Source: Priapulus caudatus | Taxonomy: Eukaryota; Priapulida; Priapulimorpha; Priapulimorphida; Priapulidae | NCBI RefSeq assembly: GCF_000485595.1 | Contig: NW_014577106.1 | Span: 362,492-408,870, forward strand | DNA: 46,379 bases | Reading direction: 5' to 3' | Shown here: positions 1 through 11,575 of the stretch, in pieces | Position numbering within the stretch: the stretch's first letter is position 1 | How the letters are laid out: every line of letters starts with the position of its first letter | Position numbers and translations under genes: made by a program | The notes under the pieces: model-generated | Database searches by the model: none | Told to the model about the DNA's origin: nothing | The model's input: the letters and a program-made list of their open reading frames with translations, nothing else

Positions 1-170
1 TATTTCTGTAAAAACATACAGACCTTTTTATCAGTGCATAAAGTCAACAAGGCATCAGTAGAGTTTGGTTAAATGCCACTTGTTTGTTGAAGTATTCTGG
101 GAAAAGGCATCATTGTGGTAATGATTCACTTTGATAAAAGTTATGATTTTACATGTTATTTGAATTTCAG

Positions 171-1710
171 TGTACTGTGCAATGTGTCTGGTGGAGCATG
201 GCATTGCTGGGCTGTCTGAGTCATTGGTTCCTATTCAGCCACTATTCTATGTGAATGTGGCTGACATTGAATCCATAGAGGAGGAAATCTCCTACATTGC
301 TTGTGAGTGGTTCCTTCTGGGTGCAATCCTGCTCAATGCACTCTGGTAAAATAATTTTCATTTGCTCTTCGATGCAATGTGGTTATTCTACTGGACAAGC
401 AGATAAATTGTAAAGAATTTGAAGCACGCATTCAAATAAATTAATCTTTAAGTAAAAATGTCATTCCTTAGTTCATGTATTTATTTGAATTTCTAATTAG
501 CAAGTGATTCTTTCTACAACCTAAGTTTACTATGTCTGTCTATGTGTTTGAGCTTGGAATATCACATGTTTAAAAATATTTCATTAAATGATGTAACAGG
601 TACAACAGAAAAGATATTTGAAACAAAAACACGCTTGTTTGATGTCTACATTGACAAAGAGAAATTACTTACGCATTCACCGACACTGAAAAACATCAAC
701 CATGTCAACAGCTCTGACAGGAACAAATTCAAGAAACTAAACAAAATCAGGTATATCTTAGATAAATAGGTGACCTTGGTTACTTATTACATAGAAGTAT
801 TATTATCATGTAATAGAAAGCCTTATTTAGACGTTTTTGTGATTTGCAGTTTATAAATAAGTAATTTTAATGGTTATATTTAATTCATATTTAAAGCGTT
901 GGGACTTCCAAAAAAACTGAGGATGATTCATTCGATGATGAAGACACATTTATTGTGTAAGTATATGCGTGCGAAGTCGTTGCGTGCCATTGTGTTACAA
1001 GTGGCAATCCCTCGTCTGTTCTCATGTGCATCTACATCTCCCATTGCATACCCAGCCATCGCCACAGCTCCCGGTGGCTTTGTCACCACTGCTTCTAATT
1101 GTGATTATGCGATATCCATGATAATATTAACAGCAATTTGATTTCATGATAGATCCATGTAATTAACTTATTAGCAACAGTCAGTTTCAACAAGTGCTCT
1201 AGCTGTCTTTGTCAATTTTAAATATTGTCTACGTCTATCAAAGTGATAGCATAAACACATCTGTATAATATTATATCTGAATTTGTGTGCGTATATGCGT
1301 GTGTGTGTGCATCTGTGTGTATGTGCGTGCGTCCATGTCTTTGTGTGTGTGTGCTTGCGTGCGTGTCTTTGTGTCTGTGTGTCCGTGACTCCGTGTGTGT
1401 GTGTATGTATGTGATAACAGCATTAACATGTGTGTTCATTGGCAGTAAGGGCTGGACAGTCGCTGCTCTGCCATCAACTGTTTCACCGTTTGTGTGCAGC
1501 AGGTTCTTCAGGGAGTTGAATGAGCGATTGTTTCGCACGTTGCTCGAGGCGTCTGCATCACATGACAGACGACTGACAGCCAATCACATGCGCAGCATCG
1601 GACTCCACCCACGTGCAGACCGCGACTTCATTTCACGCGTCGCCGAGACGTACAACATCGATGTAGTTCTGGCCACCGAGCACCCGTGCTGCCCCCTGCT
1701 GTTTGATTGA
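171..1710 (+). CDS. DENND10: DENND10 (FAM45) orthologue, 3' half, four exons
   Basis: Exons are 171-302, 600-750, 897-956 and 1500-1710 (stop TGA). Phases join cleanly to give 183 residues, about the C-terminal half of the ~357-aa family; the 5' exons lie left of the window. Landmarks seen: TTEKIFETKTRLFDVY, then NSSDRNKFKKLN, then an acidic DDSFDDEDTF stretch, then RLFRTLLEASASHDRRLTA and the C-terminal IDVVLATEHPCCP. This order matches my memory of vertebrate FAM45A/DENND10. In mammals the protein is a DENN-domain factor linked to late endosomes, Rab27 and the Commander complex; the role here is inferred from orthology. All introns are GT-AG. The last intron carries a TG-rich microsatellite and ends in a tandem NAGNAG acceptor, so the last exon may start at 1500 or 1503 (one Arg more or less). 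No canonical AATAAA was seen just after the stop. Confidence 0.88.
1278..1416. repeat. TG-rich microsatellite in the last DENND10 intron
   Basis: Imperfect TG/TGCG repeats about 80 bp upstream of the final 3' splice site. They create spurious Cys/Val and His/Thr open frames on both strands. Confidence 0.85.
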
Positions 1711-2259
1711 AGATACCTTTGAACGCTTGTGACAAGCTGTGATGAGGTAAGACATACTGCGTACGTGGTGTGCGATTCCATCTACTGTATAGCTGGCACG
1801 TCATTTACATTCTGTATATATATACTGTGAACAACTGAAAATATACTGTGATGGTACAGATGCATCGGTATTGTATGCTATATTGATTATAGATGTATAA
1901 AAATGAATGAATTAGTGTTATATTATTGGTGACAGTGCTTCCGTGCGAATGTATGGCCAACGTGGTAACCTTCATTATGTCGTTTTACCAAACCATACAT
2001 GTGCGAACAAGGTGGGTGTAAGTTAGAAATGCCTTATTGGAATCTGGTCACAAAGTTTAACGTAAACATTGCGTAATTAGGAGCTCGGCTCATCGACAAC
2101 AATCTGTTTTATGTTCATGCGTTTTCGCCGAGAGACAGTTGCTTGTTAAGATTTCTTATACTAGTCAATTGTATCCCCCACGACAAAGTCGGCGGGGATA
2201 CTATCATTATGGTTTCCTGTCTCCCCAGCCGCCGCCGCCGCTGCTCGGTCTGCCGCAGA
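1711..2259. other. DENND10 3' flank, no gene seen
   Basis: Probable 3' UTR and flank of DENND10. No canonical polyadenylation hexamer, no long open frame and no recognisable element were seen. A short CCG/CTG-rich patch lies near 2225-2260, just before the tandem array. Confidence 0.5.
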
Positions 2260-2985
2260 GAATTTCCCTTCCGCTCTATAACTCGACCCCTAATTGACCT
2301 AGCGCTACCAAACTTGGTATACTTACAGATCCTGGGGAAAAGGTGAGCAGCGTACCAAAACCAGGTCACTGCGACCTTTATTTTACCTTCATCCTATTTC
2401 CCTTCCGCTCTATAACTCGGCCCCTAATTGACCTAGCGCGACCAATCTTCGTATACTTACACATCTTGGGGAGAAGGTGAGCAGCGTTACAATAATCCAG
2501 GTCACTGGCAAACCTTTATTTAACCTTTACCTTGACCTTGATCATATTTCCCGTTAACGCTCTCTTAACTCGGTCGCCTAATTGACTTAGCCGCTACCCA
2601 AAACTGGCTATACTTACCACATCTCTGGGATGAAGAGCCACAGCATGACTCAAAACCAGGTCCACTCGACCTTTTAATTTGACCTTTACCTTGATCATAT
2701 TTCCTTCCTCTATAAAAACTCGACCTAATTGAACCTAGCCGACTACAAACACAAAAGTCACTACCCACCTTTATTTGATCTTTACTCTGACGCTTGATCA
2801 TATTTCCCTTCCCCTCTATAAAACTCGGACCCTAATTGACCTAGCGCTACCAAAACCAAGTCACTACGACCTTTATTTGACCTTCATCATATTTCCCTTC
2901 CGCTCTATAACTCGGCCCCTAATTGACCTAGCGCGACCAAACTTCGTATACTTACACATCTTGGGGAGAACACGGGGGATACATG
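2260..2985. repeat. Degenerate ~125-bp tandem array between DENND10 and EDC4
   Basis: About six copies of a unit containing TTCCCTTCCGCTCTATAACT, CCTAATTGACCTAGCG, GTATACTTACACATCTTGGG and CCAGGTCACT..GACCTTTATTTGACC. Copy starts are near 2267, 2401, 2550, 2700, 2807 and 2890. The central copies (about 2490-2830) carry many single-base insertions relative to the outer ones, more like uncorrected read errors than evolutionary decay. No coding frame survives. Confidence 0.85.
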
Positions 2986-5511
2986 TAGTTGGTGACAACT
3001 GCCCTTTCTAGTTGTATCATGAACTCGATATAATGTCAATTAACATACGTTGGTTTAATGTACATGCAATCCCGGGTTATATTCGTTACAATGGATATTT
3101 TGTTATTGACAATGAGGGTGTATATTTTTCTGCATAAAAACTTTGTTATATATAACGTGTGATAAATTGAATACGTGTTGGAATCTCATCTGATATGTTG
3201 ATTACCCAACTAAATATTGTAATACCAATATTAAGTAAATAATATATTATATTATGTACACGCGATATAAATTGATGTTCGTCTACTTTTATTGACAGCT
3301 GTTGCACAGAGAGTAGTGGTTATGTGGAGTATGCTTATGCCGATAACACTCCAGGGACACTAGCCGTTCCAGTAATAAAATGATAAATACAAATTACGAT
3401 TACTACCCAAATCTTTAGTGTTACATGGCATGCTAAGCATAGCCATGATCTCGTTGCCTGTTCAGAAAACTGACACTGTCACTGTTTGTCTGTCACTTCT
3501 TTTTCCCTCCAACTGATTGACGTTGATGCAATGCTGTGGAACAACCACTCGAAATCGCCGCGTTGGTAACAATGCAGTAACACATGACAAAAATTAAAAA
3601 AATGTGGGAAAAGGTAACCATTGAAATGTTGAATTACTTATATACTAGGTTCAGAGAACCCACTTTAAAAGAAGAGAAGGTTGGTTTACTCGCGAGATGT
3701 AAAGAGGATAAATTAATTCAGTAACAGATAAATGTTATTATGGACATGGACTCTGTTCATTGCACAATTATATAAGTTATTATATCTGTGCGAGATGGTG
3801 CTCATACGATATAATGTACTATGACATTGTATGTGTGAATCCGTATCTTTTCCACTACAATGAAAAAGGACACTTTACAAAGTGAATATCACAAATTATT
3901 TCTGCGAAAAGTGCATGTAAAAACACTACAAATGCAACAGACTTATTCTGACAAGTAATATATTCAAACTCAAATACAACCAGCCACTGATCGAAACCGA
4001 CCATTGTAAATGAGCACTGATCATAGAAACCATAATAGTGGATAATAACAGGAAACCAAAACAGGATAATACAGTAATTGTGCGGCATGGCACCTCAAGA
4101 CAAGTTCACCATATCAACAGTTGTCGTCGTTCCCACTATCAGCTCACATACTATGTGCAATAAATGCCTATCACGAGGCAGTTGATAATGATAACGTTAG
4201 GACGTGTTCGTTTGGGTGGCTCTCGTGATCCGAGTCAAGAATTGTCAATCCTGCTTGTAATGTGGATTCAAGTGATCCAAGATGGCAGCACATGAGACTC
4301 AGCCAATCAGTGCTTGCTGCTGCTATAGTTACAAACCATACTGTACTAGGTTACAATAACAGGTATATCCACAACTGTCGAAGGTGTGTTTGCATTTGGG
4401 CAAATCAGAATCGAGTGACCAGGATCAGTCCCATCCGTTCCAAACAAACGCGTCACTGCAGGGTGCCGAACGTATCCCGAGCATGTCGGTCCGTCACAAA
4501 CACGTGGCGTCACAGAAAATAATCTAAGGCTCTCTTCGAACACAAAAAATACGTTTATCGATTACTGCTCCGCTCGAGTCTCGGCCAAAATGATAAACTG
4601 CCCATGCGAGCTGACGTACGTTAACCTTATTTTTTAAACAGAATTTGAAAAGATGAAACTGGCACAAAAACAGCAAGGTGCATTGCTACAGCTATATCTT
4701 ATACACTAGACATATAAAAAAAATGAGATGTATAGTTGAATCACTGTAAACCCTCGTATATGAGTGTCATTTATTATATTATCTCACTCTTGCGGTTGCC
4801 GGTACGAATATAAACCACTATAGGCAGGTAAAATTATAAGCATTTAAAATTATATACATAGATACATGTACATATTGGGTACGTGATAAGGTAGGAAGGG
4901 GAACGCACATACACATACGGCCATACACTACAGACAGACCAATAATCTCTATCGTGCAGGTTTACTAGTGTTTCATCAGTGTAATGGTTCTGAGGGCAGA
5001 ATTTTGATGCTTGCCATAATTGCGCACAGACCTAACGTTAGAGAGATGGTATGCCAGAGGGCTAGATGTGCCATTACTCAGATAAAATGCCATGATGATT
5101 ACAATATAATTAAATGATCACCGATTATCCTATTATCGTAACGCACAAATCCAAGAGTGAACAAAGATAAAAACTGGGAAACCGTGTTTTAGTTGCAGTC
5201 GAATAATGTAATGTTATTTTTGTATTTTGAATAATGTACTTCAGTAATAATCAGCTATGCTGGATTGATTAAAAAAGACGAAAGTTGTTCATGCACTTGT
5301 CCCTGCCACGTTCCTTTCCAGAGCTAGACGTGCATAACCACGCAGCAAATGTGATTAACGCAGCTAGAAATGTGTGCAACATTATTTATTTAGACTAAAA
5401 CTATGACATGCTTTTCAGTTTTTATTGTTGCTTGCTCTCGCATTTGATATGCTCTTGCGATTATGCGGCATATGAACCCATATGAATCACTTATATAAAT
5501 CATTATCACTT
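2986..5511. other. AT-rich intergenic stretch, no gene seen
   Basis: Between the convergent DENND10 and EDC4 genes. Only short open frames (under 90 codons) without recognisable domains, and no RNA gene or repeat that I could support. Confidence 0.6.
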
Positions 5512-5680
5512 GGGCCTATTGTCAGAAACAAACAGTTATGACTAAATTAAGTGTAGTCTAAAATGACATAAAGTTTGCATGACAAATCACTTAAAGCATT
5601 ATGAAAATTTAGACTCATGATGTCATAACTATTTTTAATGTTTATATTTTGCGTATTATGACGTTTCTGACATTAGACCC
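5512..5680. mobile_element. Small MITE, TIR GGGCCTATTGTCAGAAAC type
   Basis: The left end GGGCCTATTGTCAGAAAC pairs with the right end GTTTCTGACATTAGACCC, about 15 of 18 positions matching as an inverted repeat. It is 169 bp with an AT-rich centre and no coding capacity. The same terminal motif occurs at the element near 23477-24169, so they look like one family. The target-site duplication is unclear. Confidence 0.5.
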
Positions 5681-5730
5681 TTGTTCTCAGGCTACATAGA
5701 TTTCACATGCCTGCGCTGGTTCCTATTTTG

Positions 5731-5736
5731 TTTATT
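5731..5736 (-). promoter_or_regulatory. Candidate EDC4 polyadenylation hexamer AATAAA
   Basis: TTTATT on the plus strand reads AATAAA on the minus strand, about 420 nt past the EDC4 stop codon. It is a plausible cleavage signal, but in AT-rich DNA the hexamer is also expected by chance. Needs 3'-end RNA data. Confidence 0.3.
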
Positions 5737-6153
5737 TGTTTGTTTTGTTACACAAACAGATCGGCAACATCTTGCTCTATCGTGAAAAACACATCTTTAC
5801 CGAAGTGTAAGCAGCTGGAACGTGTCATCAGCACAGAGGCACAGCGACCACGAATACTTAAGACTTCAACGTTTCACCATCCACTCACCATTACAGAAGT
5901 GGGAAGTACAGGGGGATAAGGGGATGGAACAAGGTCTCTGGGGGAGAGGTCTGGAGGAATGCTCAATCAGGAGTGGAAAAAGGAGTCCAGGATGAGAATG
6001 GTGGGGGGTAATGGAAGAATGGGTCCAAAGGGAGAGATATAGCAGATGTGGTCAATGGTCAAACAGTAGGGGTATAACAGAAGGGGTCAAGAGGAAGTGG
6101 TATGAGAGAAGGGGGTCTGCTTGCCTCCTACCCCCCTCCCTTCTGAGGCCCCC

Positions 6154-6976
6154 TTATGTGGGTGAGGTGGAGGCTAGCATGGTTTGTGAGGCAAGCATCA
6201 GCATCTTCATCGCACGATGCAGCGGACTTCCAGGGTGGGCTTCGATGAAGGCTGCAAGCTTGCGGCGCAGAGCGGTTAGCACGGCAGGCCCATGCTCGCG
6301 TGTCACCGAGTGTGACATGTCCAGGTTCATGACGGCTTCTTCCAGGAACCTACACAACACGCGTACATGCAACATTAATGGATCAGGTAACACGTCACTG
6401 AATGTTGACATGTCCAGGTTCACGACAGCTTCCTATAACCTGCCTATAATATGCCCTAATAATATTCTAGTTATTAATTAATAATATCCTGCCCATAATG
6501 GTCAGGTGAGCAACTGCTGCTGCAGCGTGGTGGCCACCTACCTGTGCTTTAGCTCCGTGTTACTGACGAGGTCTGCAGACAGCTGCTGAATGAGGGAAAG
6601 CAGCACTGGCTGCTGCAGCGGACACGGCAACTCTTCGAACAGATGTGCGGGCAGCGCCATCTCACACGCGTAGATCACAAGACTGAGGTTGGCCGCAGAC
6701 AGCGCCTACACGCACATGGTACAACAGTTGTGATGTAAGTAATTGTAACTGTTGTGGAATGTAACAACAGTTACGTGGCTCTGCCTCAACCACAATGACC
6801 GAATCTTATCCTCAGTAACACCAAGTCTTAGCTGGTCGGGGTGGCGCATTGGGTTGATAATATGCTTATGAAATACTATTTGTATGGAATAGAAAATTAT
6901 TTTGTTGCTGATTATTTTTTTACAAAAGTTCTTCTCACTGAAGCATCGAATCTTTAAGAGTTGTGAGAGCAAGAGT

Positions 6977-7013
<37 letters not shown>

Positions 7014-8221
7014 CGAGAGAGGAGAGATAGAGAAAGGGAGACATTCTGACCTGCTGGAAGGCTGTATTGAAGTGTCGCTGCTGCAGCAATGTGAGAATCT
7101 CTTCCCTCTGCTGCTGCACGTTCACGACCGGCTGCTGCTGCTGCTGAGTCGGAACAGGCGTGGCAGCCCCCGACCTCAGTGCAGTCATCAGGCTCTCTCC
7201 TACACACACCACACTCATATACTAGTAAACACAGCCGCATTGACAGCAGGACCAGATTTATCAACTACAGGTCAGTTGTCATGCCCAAATTTGGTCTTAA
7301 CATTAGTTCTAATATTAACTTTTTCTCATAGACCGTTGACAGTCACATTGCAAAGTTAACGAGAATGAAAGATCCTAGCAAAATTCCTCTTTACATTAAA
7401 ATATCTTTAACCCTCTCGTTACTTTAAAATCATTAACTACAAAATTGACATTTAGCATCAAAGCTGTAACGTCCCAAGATACAGAAAACACCAAAATCTG
7501 GCAATCAGCTAGTGAGGATGGAGTGGGATCTAACAGCTTGTACATATATCACTATAATAATATGATGTTAGCAGTTAGTAGCGTGTAGTTATGGTTTTCT
7601 TTATTACATATGTTTTATGTATACACAGGGGTCTCATGCTCACCAATGATGGCCTGCTGGTCCTTCATTGCATGCTGAAGCTCATCTTTCACTAGCGAGC
7701 ACACTCGCGCACCCAGTGCCTCCTGTAGGCTGCAGAAATATACACACACAGTTACGACGTCATGCCTAAAAGATACAGTCTGCCATACCTTTGATGCTGT
7801 CCCCTCCCTCCCTCCCTTCCCTTCCCTCATATCCCCTCCCTTATCTCGCCTTTCCTCTCGTCCCTTCCTGTCCCTCACTCCCCTCCTCTCGTCTCTCTTC
7901 CTTCATCTCTCTTCTTGCCTCTCACCTCCCTACCGCCCCTCTCTTTCCTCACCTTGGAACTAGTCCCTGTAGTTGTTCATTGACGTTCGTCTGCAGTTCG
8001 TCAAGCAGACGTGAGCTCAGCTGCTCCGAGCTCTTCTGGAAGGCAGCCACTTGTTTCTTCAGCTCGGCAACGACTGGTTCCTTAGCGTCCTGCTGCGCCC
8101 TTGTCTGCTTCTGTGCGTAGTTCTCCAGCTGCTGCATGTCTGTGGGGGAGACGACGACGTGCACACGTAAAACCACCTCGTCCATTAAATTGCTCAGCTA
8201 GACAACCACGCTTACATGCAC

Positions 8222-8281
<60 letters not shown>

Positions 8282-9725
8282 GCACTCACGCAGACACGCA
8301 TGGATGCACGCACACACACACCCACACACTCACAAATTCACACATAGACACACACGCACACATGCACGTACGCACACGCACGCACACTCACAAATTCATA
8401 CACAGACGCACGCATGTACAAATGCGATGTACACACATTCGCTTCCTTCTGTTACACTTACACTCTCTTGTTCCCTTCTGAAATGTTTCGTTCATTTGTA
8501 CAAAGAGATTCTGGCAGGCTCTCTCGAAGGCTGGAGTCACGCTGCTGTGGAAGGCGTCCTGGTAGGACTGCTGGACGGTGGACAGTATGGCGTGGCCAGC
8601 AGCTTGTCCTATAGCATCCACGGTACCCTGCAACAACCACACAAACCCTTTCAGTTAAAGGGTAGTGCACCAACAACGCAGCACCCACACAAACCCTCTC
8701 TATAAAAGGTAGTCCTCAATGCAACAACCACATGAGCCTTCTCTAATAAAGGAAGTCAACAACACAACAACCACACAAACCCTCTCTATTAAAGGTAGTC
8801 CTTAATGCAACAACCACATTAGCCCTCTCTAATAAAGGAAGTCAACAACACAACAACCACCCAAACCCTCTCTATTAAAGGTGATCCACAATGCAACAAC
8901 CACACAAACCCTCTCACATAATGGTGGTACGTCCATAACGCAACAACCATACAAACCCTCTCTATAAACAGTGTGGTCCACAATGCGACAACCACCCAAA
9001 CCCTAAAGGAAGGTCTAGTTCTAACAGCCACAAAGACGTGCATATCAAAGCCCTGTCGTCAGAAACAAAACTAGTCTCAACATTAATATTGTCCCGTAGA
9101 CCATTATAAAATTACGATTAAAACAGACAAGCAAATTTCCTTGTCATAACTGTCAAACTAAGATGAAAAGAATGCAATTACACAACAAATTACACTTATA
9201 TTAATATTACATTTCGTAGTGATTAGAAAAACCTGCATTTTTTTATGAAAAACATGTTGGAAACAAAGCACTACTTGTCTCCCAATTTCATACAAAAACA
9301 AACATTCACCAGTGTACAAGTTATCCATACCTTTGATCGCACTAGCTTGCTGATACTGTCCTTTAGCAGCGAGTCGGTCGTCGTCAGCTTCTGAGATATG
9401 TCAGTGAGTATCTGCTGTTTCATTGGCTCAAGAGATTTGTTTAACGCTGAAATACATCCGAGAGGAGGTATGACACATGTACATGGTGACACACATATAA
9501 ACAGCAACCGTAGCCATGAGGGAGCAGAATTGGAAGAAGGGTATATAAGGTCAGAAGTCACCTTATGCTAAACCTTTTCCTATGAGGTCCCAAAGTAACC
9601 ATTTTGGTGTGCACGATTGAAAAGCACGTATCCATGGAAGGGGAGGGGACATGGTTATCTGACTCAGATAGACAGATCTATCACAATGAAAACATCGTCA
9701 TACCAGTAACTAACTCCAACACACA

Positions 9726-9801
<76 letters not shown>

Positions 9802-11532
9802 CACATGCACACAACACATAAACTTCACTTCTACTTTCAGTATACTGATTACAAATGCTTACACACCTTTACATTGATTAACTAAACCACACATTTACAC
9901 ACAGTTACATTGACTAAGTAAACCACCTGTTTACACACCTTTACCTTGTTGATTAAGTAAACGTGTTTACATACCTGGTACTACACTGCTCTTCATCTCT
10001 GTCTTGACAGACTTCTCTAGCTGAGTGCACAGAGCGCCACTCACGTTGTGGCTGATGGAGCCAATAAGGCGATCTTGGCGGGATTTCTCTAGCTGTTGTT
10101 CGTCCGCTCGTGTCTGTTCATACCTACGAGCTGCGGAACATCGTCAAGGAATAACACAGCAAATGTTCATCCGCGTTCCAAGCGATGAAGTTCATCGAAC
10201 GTCACTCATTTATGGTTTTTGAGTTAATTAATCAGGGTGAATTAATCACAATAGAGTTTTAGACATTTGTCACACCACCCTACACATAAATGCGGCATAT
10301 CAGTTATCACGATGAAAAATTCAGTTCTTCTGAATGATATAAAAATCAATAGAAAATACTTTGTTGATAGTTTGAACTTTTAAGTGTATTTTGTGAGTCA
10401 TTTCTAGTTTCTACCATCAGTGAAGACCCAGCCATCTATCTGACATATCCACTTTTAAATTTAAAACATTGGAATACTATTATTATTTTAAAGTTATAAT
10501 TTATCGTCATACCTGATTGAAGATTCATTGATAATTTTGTGCAATCAGTGCAGGATCTTGAAATCTGATTTGCAACACTATCAAACACCACCAAGATGTT
10601 CAATGTTATGATAATGACTCTATTTGCAGAGCATTGGGTCTCCCAAACCATCTTGCTTTGGTTTCATTGAAAGGCTTCAATCAACGAACCTACTCATCTG
10701 TCACATAATGGACGGACATTGAAGTGTTTATTACCTAATGATTCCAAGGTGAACGCTCATGTGATTCTTATTAAAGAAATTTCTAGTTTCTAACGTCCAC
10801 TATTGAGGGTGCAAAGCCACCACCAAGGGTTCAAGGCCACCACTGAGGGTGCACCTTCTGTGAGATACAGCGATGTTATGCGACATGTAAGGGTGATGTG
10901 CGTCAGTCGATGGGCGCCAACAAGAAAGGATACAGTCGGCCTGAGCTCTCTTCGCTAACGACTGATCGAAGTGTTTTTTCATCGAAGCACCGACACTGTC
11001 GAGATGTGAGCGGATGGATGGCAACAAGTCACCTGAAACATGACATAACAGCTGATATGCGTGTGTTAGGACGTACGGCAGGGCCCCGGAAACATGTGCA
11101 CATTTACACCTTTCTGTGGACAAGATCTGCTATGCTGGAAAGGAGACAGTCACTATTTACTTTCCTGGTGGAAATCCTAGATAAGATAGTGGTTTTTATT
11201 CATTCAGTATTTTGCTGTTGCACTGTCAAAACTTGCTGAATGAACACCCTGGTGTGAAAGAGTTCATGAAGTTATGAGGAATTGATAACGGTTATAGATA
11301 GCTAACCTGCGGCAGAAGAGCTGGCTGCTTGCGATAGCTTCACCTCCTGCCTTAGTTCCTGCAGCTCCAACTGCTGAACCTTGAGTATAGCCTGAACCTC
11401 AAGCAGTTGTCTGCTGATCTATGACATAGATACACGAGATGTCAGTGATACTACTGCTACTGCATGGCACACGCACACATACACAAACGCACGCACTCAC
11501 AATCACACGTGAACGCACACATACACCCGCAT

Positions 11533-11575
<43 letters not shown>

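Larger units (their letters stand above)
6154..11418 (-). other. EDC4: EDC4 exons 21-30, coiled coil and C-terminal helical domain (about residues 873-1348)
   Basis: Exons: 11307-11418, 10934-11032, 9975-10130, 9331-9446, 8462-8627, 7953-8139, 7644-7729, 7051-7199, 6542-6705, 6154-6349. Exons 21-27 are heptad-rich (e.g. LLEVQAILKVQQLELQELRQ; RQDRLIGSISHNVSGAL; DSLLKDSISKLVRSK). Exon 28 has a five-Gln run and EEILTLLQQRHFNTAFQQ. Exon 29 has LSAANLSLVIYACEMALPA and PLQQPVLLSLIQQLSADL. Exon 30 is the final conserved block. In known EDC4/Ge-1 this C-terminal region targets P bodies and contacts decay factors. Several 3' splice sites here are preceded by TG-rich rather than C/T-rich tracts. Confidence 0.9.
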
